A DNA stretch of 16,014 nt from an uncultured Bdellovibrio sp. (GTDB lineage: Bacteria > Bdellovibrionota > Bdellovibrionia > Bdellovibrionales > Bdellovibrionaceae): the NCBI GenBank assembly GCA_946482355.1, contig CAMLRE010000006.1:1-16014 (forward strand), written 5' to 3'. Each line of letters opens with the position of its first letter. Position 1 is the first letter of the stretch. Position numbers and translations under genes: made by a program. This document shows, in pieces, positions 1 through 7,145 of the stretch. The notes beneath the pieces were generated by a model. That model was not told the DNA's origin, did not search any database, and worked only from the letters and a program-made list of their open reading frames with translations.

Positions 1-102
1 AGGATTTAGAATGGCTTGGCGGTATGATTCGTCTTTAGCTTGGGCAATTGAAGCCACAGCTAAAAAAGACAATAGTAATACACCTGTTAAGAATTTTGAC
101 AT
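1..102 (-). CDS. Secreted protein of unknown function, 5' part only
   Basis: Only the first 34 codons are in the window; the rest lies beyond the left edge. The translation begins MSKFLTGVLLLSFLAVASIA and continues QAKDESYRQAILNP. The first 22 residues look like a Sec signal peptide: a lysine, a hydrophobic core, then an A-Q-A cleavage site before KDES. The mature protein should therefore be periplasmic or outer membrane. The ATG start is supported by a strong ribosome-binding site, AGGAG at 109-113, six bases upstream. It follows the membrane-protein gene on the same strand after 68 bases, a gap that holds a hairpin (117-145), so co-transcription is possible but unproven. There is too little sequence to name a family. 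Confidence 0.7.
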   Translation of the reverse strand, partial: MSKFLTGVLLLSFLAVASIAQAKDESYRQAILNP

Positions 103-116
103 ACCTAACTCCTATA

Positions 117-145
117 AACGAGCTGACCGTAAAACAGCCCTCGTT
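117..145. other. Inverted repeat upstream of the left-edge gene
   Basis: AACGAG (117-122) pairs with CTCGTT (140-145) and the inner CTG (123-125) with CAG (135-137), leaving a 2-base bulge and a 9-base loop. It lies in the gap between two minus-strand genes, just upstream of the AGGAG site of the downstream gene. No U-run follows on either strand, so a normal intrinsic terminator is unlikely. An mRNA-stability or attenuation element, or chance, are the options. Confidence 0.3.
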
Positions 146-170
146 CTAAGAGTTAATTCAAGTTATGTTC

Positions 171-716
171 CTATGTAGTAAACTTAGCCTTAATACGACG
201 ATAAATCGAGGGACCAAAAATCATGGCTAACATCACGATGATTACAGCCGCAGTGCCATCACCTAAAATATGACTTAGCCATAAAGTTGAAGACATAATT
301 ACAAAAAAGAAAAACATATCCCCGCAGATCGCAATCGCCCATCCCGAAATAAAACCATGACCGGCCGCTTTTGCAACTGCACGTCCTGTCATTGGGTCTA
401 CACCGAAAGCAATTCCGATCAACGCCACAGGCCCAAGCGAAGGAGCAATGTTAACACCGGTTTTTGCCAATGAAGCTTTGTAATGCTCCCAGATTTCTAA
501 CATCTTATTGGATTTTTTTGCGGCACGAATTAACCACAACATGATCGGCTCAAAAACACAGGCTAAAATCACATCCGAAATAAAATATAATCCCGCGGTC
601 ACTGGCCACACGATTCCATACTTTTGCGCAAGCACCACACCGGCAGGAATTCCTCCACCGATCGGAATTAAAAATAAAGTGAGTACTTCGCGCATTTGCG
701 AAAGATTAGCAGTCAC
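171..716 (-). CDS. Small polytopic inner-membrane protein, function unknown
   Basis: A 181-residue very hydrophobic protein with about five membrane segments, near residues 10-30, 35-62, 92-106, 118-150 and 153-172. A charged loop around 64-82 (RAAKKSNK, then EIWEHYK) and a basic C-terminus (YRRIKAKFTT) are probably cytoplasmic. The pattern of an early IPIGGGIPAG segment, a charged middle loop, then further glycine-rich segments loosely recalls the small multidrug export protein family (PF06695). I could not verify this. The start is GTG at 714-716, six bases after the stop of the O-methyltransferase, so the two are probably one operon. An internal ATG at codon 8 has no better ribosome-binding site. 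Coding is supported by tight packing and a coherent membrane profile; transport of any substrate is not shown. Confidence 0.7.
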   Translation of the reverse strand: MTANLSQMREVLTLFLIPIGGGIPAGVVLAQKYGIVWPVTAGLYFISDVILACVFEPIMLWLIRAAKKSNKMLEIWEHYKASLAKTGVNIAPSLGPVALIGIAFGVDPMTGRAVAKAAGHGFISGWAIAICGDMFFFFVIMSSTLWLSHILGDGTAAVIIVMLAMIFGPSIYRRIKAKFTT

Positions 717-722
717 AAAAAA

Positions 723-1376
723 TTACTTCTTCACAGCCACAATCAAACCTTCTTCTGTCGGAACAAAAGAAGCGGTAAAGTTCGAATCCTTGAAAACATC
801 GCTGGTCATGTCTTTCACGGTGGCGATTTGTTTATCGCTGAATTTTTGTTTTGAAGTGTCTCCCCAAACAGCTCCGGCTAAAAACACATTGTCGATGAGA
901 ATCATTCCGCCTGAACGAATATTACTTTTTGCCCAGATCCAGTAATCTTTATAGGCCGCTTTATTACCATCAATGAAGATGGCATCAAACGGCCCTTGGG
1001 CTGAAAGCTTCGGTAACTCTTCACGGGCATCACCGGCCACGATCACCGCTTGCCCGCGGTCGATCCAAGGCTTTAAAGCTTGAGCCGAGAGCTCAATATG
1101 TTCAGTAGACTTTTCAAGCGTATAAACTATGCCATCTTGTTGTAATGATTGAAGAAAATACTGACAAGAAAGCCCCGTTAGGGTGCCGATTTCGACCACT
1201 TTTTTGGGCTTAATTAGGCTCACTAAAAACCCCATTAAGTGGGCTTCAGTTTGCGAAACCGAGATGCCTCCAAGGCCTAATTGATCAGCGAATTTGCGTG
1301 AAAGCTGCATCTGTTCGTTTTCAGGGCCGTAACAATTTTCAATGTATTCATACGAGGGCTGTTTATCGTGTCTCAT
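723..1376 (-). CDS. Class I SAM-dependent O-methyltransferase (COMT-like)
   Basis: A 217-residue protein of the usual length for the Methyltransf_3 / caffeoyl-CoA-type O-methyltransferase family (PF01596). Visible motifs are the SAM-binding loop VEIGTLTGLS at 61-70, the acidic ribose contact E88 at the end of strand 2 (YTLEKS), GDAREELP near 115-122, FIDGNK with D136, and the metal-binding pair D162-N163 in LIDNV. In this family D136, D162 and N163 bind the divalent cation that positions a catechol-type hydroxyl, so the catalytic set looks complete. The natural acceptor cannot be told from sequence; bacterial members act on varied phenolic or hydroxyl compounds. It is the first gene of a minus-strand operon with the membrane protein at 171-716. 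There is no good ribosome-binding site, but a promoter-like sequence places the transcription start near the ATG. Confidence 0.9.
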   Translation of the reverse strand: MRHDKQPSYEYIENCYGPENEQMQLSRKFADQLGLGGISVSQTEAHLMGFLVSLIKPKKVVEIGTLTGLSCQYFLQSLQQDGIVYTLEKSTEHIELSAQALKPWIDRGQAVIVAGDAREELPKLSAQGPFDAIFIDGNKAAYKDYWIWAKSNIRSGGMILIDNVFLAGAVWGDTSKQKFSDKQIATVKDMTSDVFKDSNFTASFVPTEEGLIVAVKK

Positions 1377-1383
1377 GCCCTAT

Positions 1384-1412
1384 TGTTTACGTCGAAAAAA
1401 TAGGATTTTCAA
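1384..1412 (-). promoter_or_regulatory. Candidate promoter of the O-methyltransferase gene
   Basis: On the minus strand TTGAAA (1407-1412) lies 17 bases upstream of TAAACA (1384-1389). The -35 is 5/6 to consensus and the -10 weak. The -10 ends 7 bases before the ATG at 1376, which would give a nearly leaderless transcript. It is back-to-back with the dppD promoter candidate. Confidence 0.3.
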
Positions 1413-1441
1413 TTGCTGATCAATAGGCAAACCATTATAAC
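1413..1441 (+). promoter_or_regulatory. Candidate promoter of the dppD-dppF operon
   Basis: TTGCTG (1413-1418), a 17-base spacer and TATAAC (1436-1441) resemble a sigma-70 promoter. The -10 ends 7 bases before the ATG at 1449. Transcription would start at about 1448, leaving no room for a ribosome-binding site, and none is visible. This favours a leaderless mRNA and argues against the upstream TTG at 1413 being the start codon, since that TTG is part of the -35 box. Confidence 0.45.
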
Positions 1442-1448
1442 TGTCAGC

Positions 1449-2441
1449 ATGTCTGAAACATTATTAGAAGTTCAAAATTTGCGTACTCGTTACAAAACAG
1501 ATGATGGTGTCATTTTCCCGGTAGACGATATCACGTTCCGGGTGAAAAAAGGTCAAACCTTAGGCATCGTGGGCGAATCCGGTTGTGGTAAATCTCAAAC
1601 AACACTTTCAATTATGCGCCTGATTCAAAAACCAGGCGAGATCGTTTCTGGTGACGTGCAATTCAAAGGCGAAAGCTTATTGAAAAAATCTGATGCAGAA
1701 ATGCGCGATATTTTAGGAAATAAAATCGCGATGATTTTCCAAGAGCCGATGACTTCGTTAAATCCGGTTTACACAATCGGTGACCAAATTGAAGAAAGCA
1801 TCAGACTTCACCAAAAAGGTTTGAACAAACAACAAATCAAAGACAAAGCGATCGAAATGTTAAAGCTTGTTGGTATTCCAGCAGCTGAAAAACGCTACCA
1901 CGAATATCCGCACCAATTATCAGGTGGTATGCGCCAACGTGTAATGATCGCAATGGCCATGAGCTGTACACCGCAATTATTAATCGCGGATGAGCCAACA
2001 ACAGCATTAGACGTAACTATCCAAGCGCAGATCTTAGATTTAATGCGCAAAGTACAAAAAGAATTTGAAGCCGGCATGATCTTAATCACGCATGACTTAG
2101 GCGTTGTCGCAGAAATGTGCCAAGACGTTTTAGTTATGTACGCTGGTAAAGTGATTGAGTATGGAACTGTTGAAGATATTTTCTATCGTCCTAAACACCC
2201 TTACACTCGAGGTTTATTAGACTCTGTTCCGCACTTTGAAACTGGTTCTCGCATGAAACAATTAAATACAATTCCTGGGTTAGTTCCTAGTTTATACAAA
2301 CTTCCTACGGGCTGTCGTTTCCAAGAACGTTGTAAATTCGCGCAAGAAGATTGCCGTCGTGCTGAACCGAACTTAGAAAACTTACGTGGCATCCACAAAG
2401 TGGCTTGTTACCACCCAGTTCAATCTGAAGGAAATAACTAA
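1449..2441 (+). CDS. dppD: Oligopeptide/dipeptide ABC importer ATPase, DppD/OppD type
   Basis: A 330-residue nucleotide-binding subunit of a peptide importer, acting on the cytoplasmic face of the inner membrane. All ABC motifs are present: Walker A GESGCGKS (42-49), Q-loop Q98 in [10 protein letters not shown], signature LSGGMRQR (157-164), Walker B LLIADEP (177-183) and switch H215. The C-terminal region is the oligo_HPY extension typical of this family, with cysteines C289, C295, C302 and C320. An iron-sulfur cluster bound by such cysteines has been described in a DppD-type subunit. I chose ATG 1449 because similarity begins at [11 protein letters not shown]; a TTG start 12 codons upstream would overlap the promoter. 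It is followed after 2 bases by dppF. No permease or binding-protein gene is nearby, so the symbol indicates the family, not the substrate. Confidence 0.93.
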   Translation: MSETLLEVQNLRTRYKTDDGVIFPVDDITFRVKKGQTLGIVGESGCGKSQTTLSIMRLIQKPGEIVSGDVQFKGESLLKKSDAEMRDILGNKIAMIFQEPMTSLNPVYTIGDQIEESIRLHQKGLNKQQIKDKAIEMLKLVGIPAAEKRYHEYPHQLSGGMRQRVMIAMAMSCTPQLLIADEPTTALDVTIQAQILDLMRKVQKEFEAGMILITHDLGVVAEMCQDVLVMYAGKVIEYGTVEDIFYRPKHPYTRGLLDSVPHFETGSRMKQLNTIPGLVPSLYKLPTGCRFQERCKFAQEDCRRAEPNLENLRGIHKVACYHPVQSEGNN

Positions 2442-2443
2442 TC

Positions 2444-3412
2444 ATGTCTGAATCATTACTTAAAGTAGAACACGTAGTTAAACACTTCCCGATCCACGGC
2501 GGATTATTTTCTCGTCAGATCGCTTCGGTAAAAGCGGTTTCAGATATTTCTTTTGAATTAAAAAAAGGTGAAACACTTGGTTTAGTGGGTGAATCTGGTT
2601 GCGGTAAATCAACTTTAGGCCGCTGCTTAATCCGCTTAATCGAACCAACATCTGGAAAAATCTTTTTCAACGGCGAAGATATCACGACTGTTGATCCAGA
2701 TCGCATGCGCGATTTACGCCGCAAAATGCAAATCATCTTCCAAGATCCGTATGCTTCATTAAATCCGCGTATGACGATCGGTGCGATCTTAGAAGAGCCG
2801 TTAGTGATTCACAATCTTTACCCGAATGAAAAAGAGCGTAAAGAACGCGTTCAAGAATTAATTAAATTAGTTGGCCTTCGCCCTGAACACTTAACACGTT
2901 ACCCGCATGAATTCTCAGGTGGTCAACGTCAACGTGTTGGTATCGCTCGTGCTTTAGCAGTAAATCCAGAAATCATTATCTGTGATGAACCGGTTTCTGC
3001 CTTAGACGTTTCTATCCAAGCGCAAGTGATCAACTTACTTATGGAGTTACAACAAAAGCTTGGTTTAACTTACATCTTCATCGCCCATGACTTAAAAGTT
3101 GTAGAACACGTTTCTACAAAAGTAGCGGTGATGTACTTAGGCCAAATCGTTGAGATGGCTGAAGCTGATGAATTATATAAAAATCCTCAGCATCCTTACA
3201 CAAAAGCGTTGTTATCTGCGATTCCAATTCCAGATCCTAAGCCACGCCCAGAGCGCATCATCTTAACAGGTGATGTACCATCGCCAATCGCGCCGCCTCC
3301 AGGTTGTTATTTTAACCCACGCTGCCCGATGGCTACTGCTGAATGTAAGATGACTAAGCCTGAATTAGTTGAAAAAACTAAAGGCCATTTCGTTAGCTGC
3401 TTAAAGGTGTAA
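2444..3412 (+). CDS. dppF: Oligopeptide/dipeptide ABC importer ATPase, DppF/OppF type
   Basis: A 322-residue partner ATPase of the preceding subunit; such importers normally work as a DppD-DppF heterodimer. Motifs: Walker A GESGCGKS (49-56), Q-loop Q100 in [12 protein letters not shown], signature FSGGQRQR (157-164), Walker B IIICDEP (177-183) and H215. The oligo_HPY tail has cysteines C288, C294, C301 and C319, with the same x5, x6, x17 spacing as in DppD. The ATG follows the dppD stop by 2 bases and a ribosome-binding site AAGGA lies just before the dppD stop codon, so translation is probably coupled. Both proteins keep complete catalytic motifs, so an active importer ATPase pair is expected, with membrane subunits encoded elsewhere. 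Confidence 0.93.
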   Translation: MSESLLKVEHVVKHFPIHGGLFSRQIASVKAVSDISFELKKGETLGLVGESGCGKSTLGRCLIRLIEPTSGKIFFNGEDITTVDPDRMRDLRRKMQIIFQDPYASLNPRMTIGAILEEPLVIHNLYPNEKERKERVQELIKLVGLRPEHLTRYPHEFSGGQRQRVGIARALAVNPEIIICDEPVSALDVSIQAQVINLLMELQQKLGLTYIFIAHDLKVVEHVSTKVAVMYLGQIVEMAEADELYKNPQHPYTKALLSAIPIPDPKPRPERIILTGDVPSPIAPPPGCYFNPRCPMATAECKMTKPELVEKTKGHFVSCLKV

Positions 3413-3413
3413 T

Positions 3414-3683
3414 GTGAAATTGTTTTTATCTTTGATCGCTTTAGTTTCTTTTGTTTCAACAGCACACGCTGAAGAAACGTTAGCTGAAAAAGCTGAAGCG
3501 GTTGCAAAAAGCGTAGTTCGCGAAGTTAAAAAAGGCGCTAACCGCGCTGAAGAAGCCGCTTGCGGTAAATTAACTGGCGATAGCAAGGCTTCTTGCCTGG
3601 CTAAAAAAGCTAAAAACCGTGTTTCTGAAACAGCAGATGCTGTCACAGATAAAGCTACGGAAATCAAAAAATCAGCCGACTAA
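3414..3683 (+). CDS. Small secreted Lys/Ala-rich protein with two cysteines
   Basis: An 89-residue protein. MKLFLSLIALVSFVSTAHA is a clear Sec signal peptide with an A-H-A cleavage site. The mature part is about 70 residues, rich in Ala, Lys and Glu, probably helical, with exactly two cysteines (C50 and C61) flanking a short GKLTGDSKAS loop, which could form a disulfide hairpin in the periplasm. The start is GTG at 3414, one base after the dppF stop, with AAGG six bases upstream; the ATG overlapping that point is followed at once by TGA. It is thus the third gene of the dppDF operon. I do not recognise the family. Its position suggests co-expression with the peptide importer but says nothing firm about function. 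It is far too small to be a substrate-binding protein. Confidence 0.75.
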   Translation: MKLFLSLIALVSFVSTAHAEETLAEKAEAVAKSVVREVKKGANRAEEAACGKLTGDSKASCLAKKAKNRVSETADAVTDKATEIKKSAD

Positions 3684-3736
3684 CAAAACACGATTTAATA
3701 TAGTTTTCATTCGAGAAAACGATAATTGTCTCAGTA

Positions 3737-3785
3737 AAAACCACGAACTGTCTTAAGTTGAGAAACCAAGATAATTCGTGGTTTT
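3737..3785 (+). terminator. Hairpin terminator after the dppDF operon
   Basis: AAAACCACGAA (3737-3747) pairs perfectly over 11 bp with TTCGTGGTTTT (3775-3785). The 27-base loop can itself fold: TCTT (3751-3754) with AAGA (3768-3771) and GTT with AAC around a GAGA loop. The 3' arm ends in TTTT, with another TTTT six bases on. A-rich and T-rich ends make it usable on both strands. The long loop is unusual for a simple terminator. A smaller hairpin, GTTTTC/GAAAAC (3703-3720), lies upstream. No gene is seen in the rest of 3684-3837. Confidence 0.55.
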
Positions 3786-3837
3786 CGCATTTTGAGCCCT
3801 GATATCCTAAACACTGGGTCATATAGGGAGTTACTCA

Positions 3838-5472
3838 ATGGTACGTATTTTTGGAAAAATCCAGTTCGCATTCATAGCAGCTTTATTATTCTCACTAAAC
3901 ACCTTTGCCGGAGGTGCTATTGCCGGTAAGGTAACGATCGTTAAAGGCCAAGTCTTTATTGTTCGTAGTGGTGAAAAAATCCAAGTTAAAAAAGACACCA
4001 CGGTTTTAGAATCTGATGTGATCGAATCACAAGCCGGTGGCACCGCCCGCATTACAATGATCGATTCAAACCTTGTTGACGTTTACCCTAAGTCAAAAGT
4101 TGAAATTGCAAAATACGTTTACAAACCTAACCAAGATCAAAAAGATGTCGAACTGAAAGTTGATTTTGGTAAAATCAAATCTACTGTTAATCAAAAATAT
4201 GATGGCGCTAAAAATAAGTTCCAAGTTAAAACTCCTTCAGCTGTCGCCGGCGTGCGCGGAACAGTTTTTACGGCTGAATACGATCTTGCTAAAAAAGTTT
4301 CTAGAGTTGTTACTATCGAAGGTTTAGTAGCGGTAACTAAAATTATCGACCGCGAAAGACAAACGCCTCCGGTATTTGTGCGCCCTGACCAAGTTGTAAA
4401 AGTTGATGCTGAACAGGCAAAAACTGAACAACCTCGTGATTTAAAAGCCGATGAGCGTGAAGAACGCAAAAAAGAAGATAAAGATTTAGGTTACCAATAC
4501 GATCCGAAAAAAGAACCAACACCAGGTGAACCACCGTCTTCAAAAAACGAATCTCCGAATAAAGATGTGCAAGCAAACCAACCTCCGAAAGAACAACCAA
4601 CTAAAGACGTTGCTGATCGCCCAATGCCATCAACACAAGATGAACAAGCCCGCCCGTCTGTAGCTAATCGCGAAATGCCGCCGGTCAAAGATCAACCGGT
4701 TAAAGAAGTTCAGGTTCGCGAACCAGTCCGCGAAAATCCGCCAATTAAAGAAGTTAGCGCCAGAGAACCTGTTCGCGAAACACCACCGATTAAAGAAATT
4801 AGCGCAAGAGAACCCGTGCGTGAAACACCTCCAGTTAAAGAGGTAAATTCTGAGCGTCGCGAACAACCGCAGACTTTGCGCGAAGCTATCAAAGATGTCG
4901 TAAAAAATGCGTCTGAGCGCCGCCAAGAACGCCAACAAGAACGTCAAGCTGAACAACAGGAAAAACGCCAAACAGCTTCTGAAGATCAGCAAGCTAAAAA
5001 GCAAAAACAATCTGAAGATGAACAGGCTAAAAAGCAGAAACAGTTAGAAGAAGAACAAACACGTAAGCAAAAGCAGTCCGAAGAAGAGCAAGCTAAAAAA
5101 CAAAAACAAATGGAAGAAGAACAGGCTCGTAAGCAAAAACAGTCTGAAGAAGAACAAAGTAAAAAACAAAAGCAAATGGAAGAAGAACAGGCTCGTAAGC
5201 AGAAACAATCTGAAGACGAGCAAGCCAAAAAGCAAAAACAAATGGAAGACATGTTAGCGGCAAAACGTAAACATGCCGAAGAAGCGCAAGCGAAACGCGA
5301 AGAAGAACAGAAAAAACGCGCCGAAGAACAACAGGCCCGTCGAGCTGAATTAGCTCGCCGCCTGGCTGAAATCGCTAAGCGTGCTGAAACAGTGATTAGA
5401 CTTCCGTCTGGAACAACTGGTGGATCAACAACACCAACTTATCCGATTAATACAATTATCCCGAAACAATAA
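3838..5472 (+). CDS. FecR-domain periplasmic protein with long repeat-rich tail
   Basis: A 544-residue protein. Residues 1-24 are a signal peptide (core FAFIAALLF, cleavage after NTFA). Residues about 28-175 are a FecR domain (PF04773), with the hallmark KTPSAVAGVRGTVF near 129-142. Next come a charged, Pro-rich linker, three 15-residue Pro-rich repeats (294-338), and a Glu/Lys/Gln/Arg-rich helix of about 185 residues containing eight 11-residue repeats (381-468). The tail ends in a Thr/Gly/Pro-rich stretch. In the classical FecR sensor this domain type is periplasmic; here there is no inner-membrane anchor after the signal peptide, so it should be soluble or envelope-associated. Start ATG 3838 has AGGGAG seven bases upstream. 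It heads a plus-strand set with TPR-barrel, PilZ-like and CHASE2 cyclase genes, and is paralogous to the FecR protein at 11870-12658, which lacks the long tail. Confidence 0.85.
   Translation: MVRIFGKIQFAFIAALLFSLNTFAGGAIAGKVTIVKGQVFIVRSGEKIQVKKDTTVLESDVIESQAGGTARITMIDSNLVDVYPKSKVEIAKYVYKPNQDQKDVELKVDFGKIKSTVNQKYDGAKNKFQVKTPSAVAGVRGTVFTAEYDLAKKVSRVVTIEGLVAVTKIIDRERQTPPVFVRPDQVVKVDAEQAKTEQPRDLKADEREERKKEDKDLGYQYDPKKEPTPGEPPSSKNESPNKDVQANQPPKEQPTKDVADRPMPSTQDEQARPSVANREMPPVKDQPVKEVQVREPVRENPPIKEVSAREPVRETPPIKEISAREPVRETPPVKEVNSERREQPQTLREAIKDVVKNASERRQERQQERQAEQQEKRQTASEDQQAKKQKQSEDEQAKKQKQLEEEQTRKQKQSEEEQAKKQKQMEEEQARKQKQSEEEQSKKQKQMEEEQARKQKQSEDEQAKKQKQMEDMLAAKRKHAEEAQAKREEEQKKRAEEQQARRAELARRLAEIAKRAETVIRLPSGTTGGSTTPTYPINTIIPKQ
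4717..4851 (+). repeat. Three 45-bp in-frame repeats (Pro-rich, 15 residues)
   Basis: Three consecutive units start REPVRENPPIKEVSA, REPVRETPPIKEISA and REPVRETPPVKEVNS (residues 294-338 of the FecR protein). A degenerate unit (REMPPVKDQPVKEV) precedes them. Alternating Pro, Arg and Glu suggest an extended, unstructured linker. Synonymous differences between the copies show they are not recent exact duplications. Confidence 0.85.
4978..5241 (+). repeat. Eight 33-bp in-frame repeats (11-residue helical units)
   Basis: Eight contiguous units encode [S/M/L]E[E/D][E/Q]Q[A/T/S][K/R]KQKQ (residues 381-468), followed by degenerate units through about residue 525. Units starting with S and units starting with M alternate in the second half, so a 66-bp higher-order period is visible. 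Acidic residues followed by basic ones four positions later favour a stable single alpha-helix or a coiled coil. Confidence 0.9.
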
Positions 5473-5484
5473 TTTTATTCTGAA

Positions 5485-5523
5485 TGGACTTACTCGTCTT
5501 TAGGTAAGTCCAGTTTCTTTTTG
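5485..5523 (+). terminator. Intrinsic terminator after the FecR gene
   Basis: TGGACTTAC (5485-5493) pairs perfectly with GTAAGTCCA (5504-5512) around a 10-base loop, followed by GTTTCTTTTT. It lies 12 bases after the FecR stop codon. It would separate the FecR gene from the downstream TPR-barrel gene, at least partly, which fits a separate promoter candidate right after it. Confidence 0.8.
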
Positions 5524-5550
5524 CGATGATCATCTCTAACGCCTTATGAT
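5521..5550 (+). promoter_or_regulatory. Candidate promoter of the first TPR-barrel gene
   Basis: TTGCGA (5521-5526, 4/6), an 18-base spacer and TATGAT (5545-5550, 5/6). Predicted transcription start is near 5557, five bases before the GTG start, so the mRNA would be almost leaderless. It follows directly on the FecR terminator. Confidence 0.4.
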
Positions 5551-5561
5551 AAATTTTAAGG

Positions 5562-7133
5562 GTGAGGCATTTCATCTTTGTATTTCTTCTGATTCACTGT
5601 GTTTCAAACACAGCGCACGCGATTAATTTAAAATATATTAATGGCCTATACCTGCATAAAAATTGCGAATACTTTGCCCGTGAATTAAAAGACAACTGGA
5701 GCGAAGTTCCTGACGACGAAAAAAACGATTACTTGGCTAAACTTGCCGACTGCTCAGTAGACCGGGGCCAATTAGAATTTGCAGAATCACTTTTTAATAA
5801 CTTAGACCGTAAAAATTATAAATCTTCAATTCTAAGCCAAGCTAAAGCCAAGCTTGATCTTTCGCGCAGTGACTTTAAGCGTATCACTGACGATTACGAG
5901 GCTAAAAAACCTAAAAAAGCGACCTTTCAATATTACATTTATGTGGCCCAAAGTTACTATGAACAAGAAGACTATGATTCTTCACTTAAAGTTCTAAGCT
6001 ACATCAGCCCGAGTAAATTAACACCTTACCAAAAAAATATTATTCGTTACTGGAAAGCTAAAAACTATTTCTTAAAAGACGAATACGAAAAAACAAGCTA
6101 CTTCTTAGATCTTATTTTAGATGACGAAGAAGAAACTGGTTGGGTGAAAGATGCAGCGCAGGTTTTAAAAAACGCTGTGGTAGCTAAATACCGTCCGTTT
6201 CGTGCGGTCTTGTATCTAAACGCCACATACGATACGAATACCAATAAACAATCTATCGCCAATCGCATCAGTGAAGACGAAGTACCAAGCTCATATATCA
6301 CCGATGGAACTTACCGTATTAACCCGTCTTTTGATTTTTACTTGTTAAAAAACCGCACCACGAAAAGATACGTCAATGTTGATTTAAGTTTTGCCTGGTC
6401 AAGTAAAGAAACAGCCAATGAATCTGAAACTTATTCGATTAAGTACAGAAACTCGCAAAAAACCAGTTCACGAAATACCTTTTCGTGGGATCTTGGTCTT
6501 ACGAAATCGCAGACCGAATTTAAAGATTCAGCCAATGACGGATTTCTTCGTTTAGGTCTATTTCATCTTGTTACAGACGATAAATTCGCGACGATCACTT
6601 ACCGTTTTGCGCGTAATCTGGATTTCGGTTACAAAACAAGTCATACCGTGGCCTTGTCGCTATTTTCTGTTTATGACACACAACTGATTTACGGAACAAT
6701 TTCACAGAGCCAAGTATTTGATCATGCGGCTGATTATGAATTTGATGGCGTAACAGCTCCTTCGGCTACTTATGGAACCGTGTTTGGCAATTACGGAACA
6801 ACAAGTATTGATCTGGCTCACAGTATTGATTTTACCGACGTACATTCACTGCGCACGCAGCTTTCATATTCAAACACATCTTATCAGGCCGAAAACTTAC
6901 CGGCCGGATCAGAATCATTAACAAATTCTTTTGGTAAGCGCAGTGACCAAACCTACAGTGCTTCACTGATTTACGCGAATCGCTGGGATGAAGAAACTAA
7001 CGTCGAACTTTTTGCCACAACAATTAGAGGCACAAGTAACGGCCATCAAGGTTATTTTTATGGTGGAACTTTCAGCCACAAAAACTATACAGCTAACCAA
7101 TTTGGTATCAACGTCGATTGGACTTACGAATAA
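5562..7133 (+). CDS. TPR-like plus beta-barrel-like outer-envelope protein (copy 1)
   Basis: A 523-residue protein. Residues 1-20 are a signal peptide (FIFVFLLIHCVSNTAHA). Residues about 25-205 are helical and TPR/Sel1-like, with Tyr/Leu/Ala-rich helix pairs (for example AQSYYEQEDYDSSLKVLSY). From about 213 to the end the sequence changes to alternating polar and hydrophobic strands separated by polar turns, as in an outer-membrane barrel, opening with LYLNATYDTNTN. The last residues are VDWTYE, so the terminal aromatic residue typical of barrels is penultimate. The layout is shared with the protein at 10446-11867 and recalls Slam-type TPR plus barrel proteins, but a specific family cannot be assigned. 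The start is GTG 5562; an in-frame stop lies at 5550-5552, and the AAGG just before the GTG is too close to act as a normal ribosome-binding site. The PilZ-like gene follows after 12 bases. Confidence 0.8.
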   Translation: MRHFIFVFLLIHCVSNTAHAINLKYINGLYLHKNCEYFARELKDNWSEVPDDEKNDYLAKLADCSVDRGQLEFAESLFNNLDRKNYKSSILSQAKAKLDLSRSDFKRITDDYEAKKPKKATFQYYIYVAQSYYEQEDYDSSLKVLSYISPSKLTPYQKNIIRYWKAKNYFLKDEYEKTSYFLDLILDDEEETGWVKDAAQVLKNAVVAKYRPFRAVLYLNATYDTNTNKQSIANRISEDEVPSSYITDGTYRINPSFDFYLLKNRTTKRYVNVDLSFAWSSKETANESETYSIKYRNSQKTSSRNTFSWDLGLTKSQTEFKDSANDGFLRLGLFHLVTDDKFATITYRFARNLDFGYKTSHTVALSLFSVYDTQLIYGTISQSQVFDHAADYEFDGVTAPSATYGTVFGNYGTTSIDLAHSIDFTDVHSLRTQLSYSNTSYQAENLPAGSESLTNSFGKRSDQTYSASLIYANRWDEETNVELFATTIRGTSNGHQGYFYGGTFSHKNYTANQFGINVDWTYE

Positions 7134-7145
7134 GGAGCTTTGGCT

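Noticed and set aside
508..945. Plus-strand open frame of 145 codons
   Set aside because: It lies antisense to the ends of the membrane-protein and methyltransferase genes, both of which have coherent domain or membrane patterns. Its translation has no such features.
1413..1448. N-terminal extension of DppD from a TTG start
   Set aside because: Family similarity starts at [11 protein letters not shown], the TTG falls in the likely -35 box, and no ribosome-binding site precedes it.
4978..5241. Tandem 33-bp repeats as a possible CRISPR array
   Set aside because: The units are contiguous without spacers, diverge at synonymous positions and are in frame with the FecR coding sequence.
4986..5252. 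Minus-strand open frame encoding a Cys/Ser/Phe-rich repeat protein
   Set aside because: It is the exact antisense of the 33-bp Lys/Gln/Glu repeats in the FecR gene. The repetitive Cys-Phe pattern follows from complementing those codons, and there is no ribosome-binding site.
3838..5472. First FecR protein as a TonB or TolA homologue because of its Pro-rich and Lys/Glu/Ala-rich tail
   Set aside because: It has a cleavable signal peptide rather than an inner-membrane anchor, and its N-terminus is clearly FecR. There is no TonB C-terminal domain; the likeness is compositional only.
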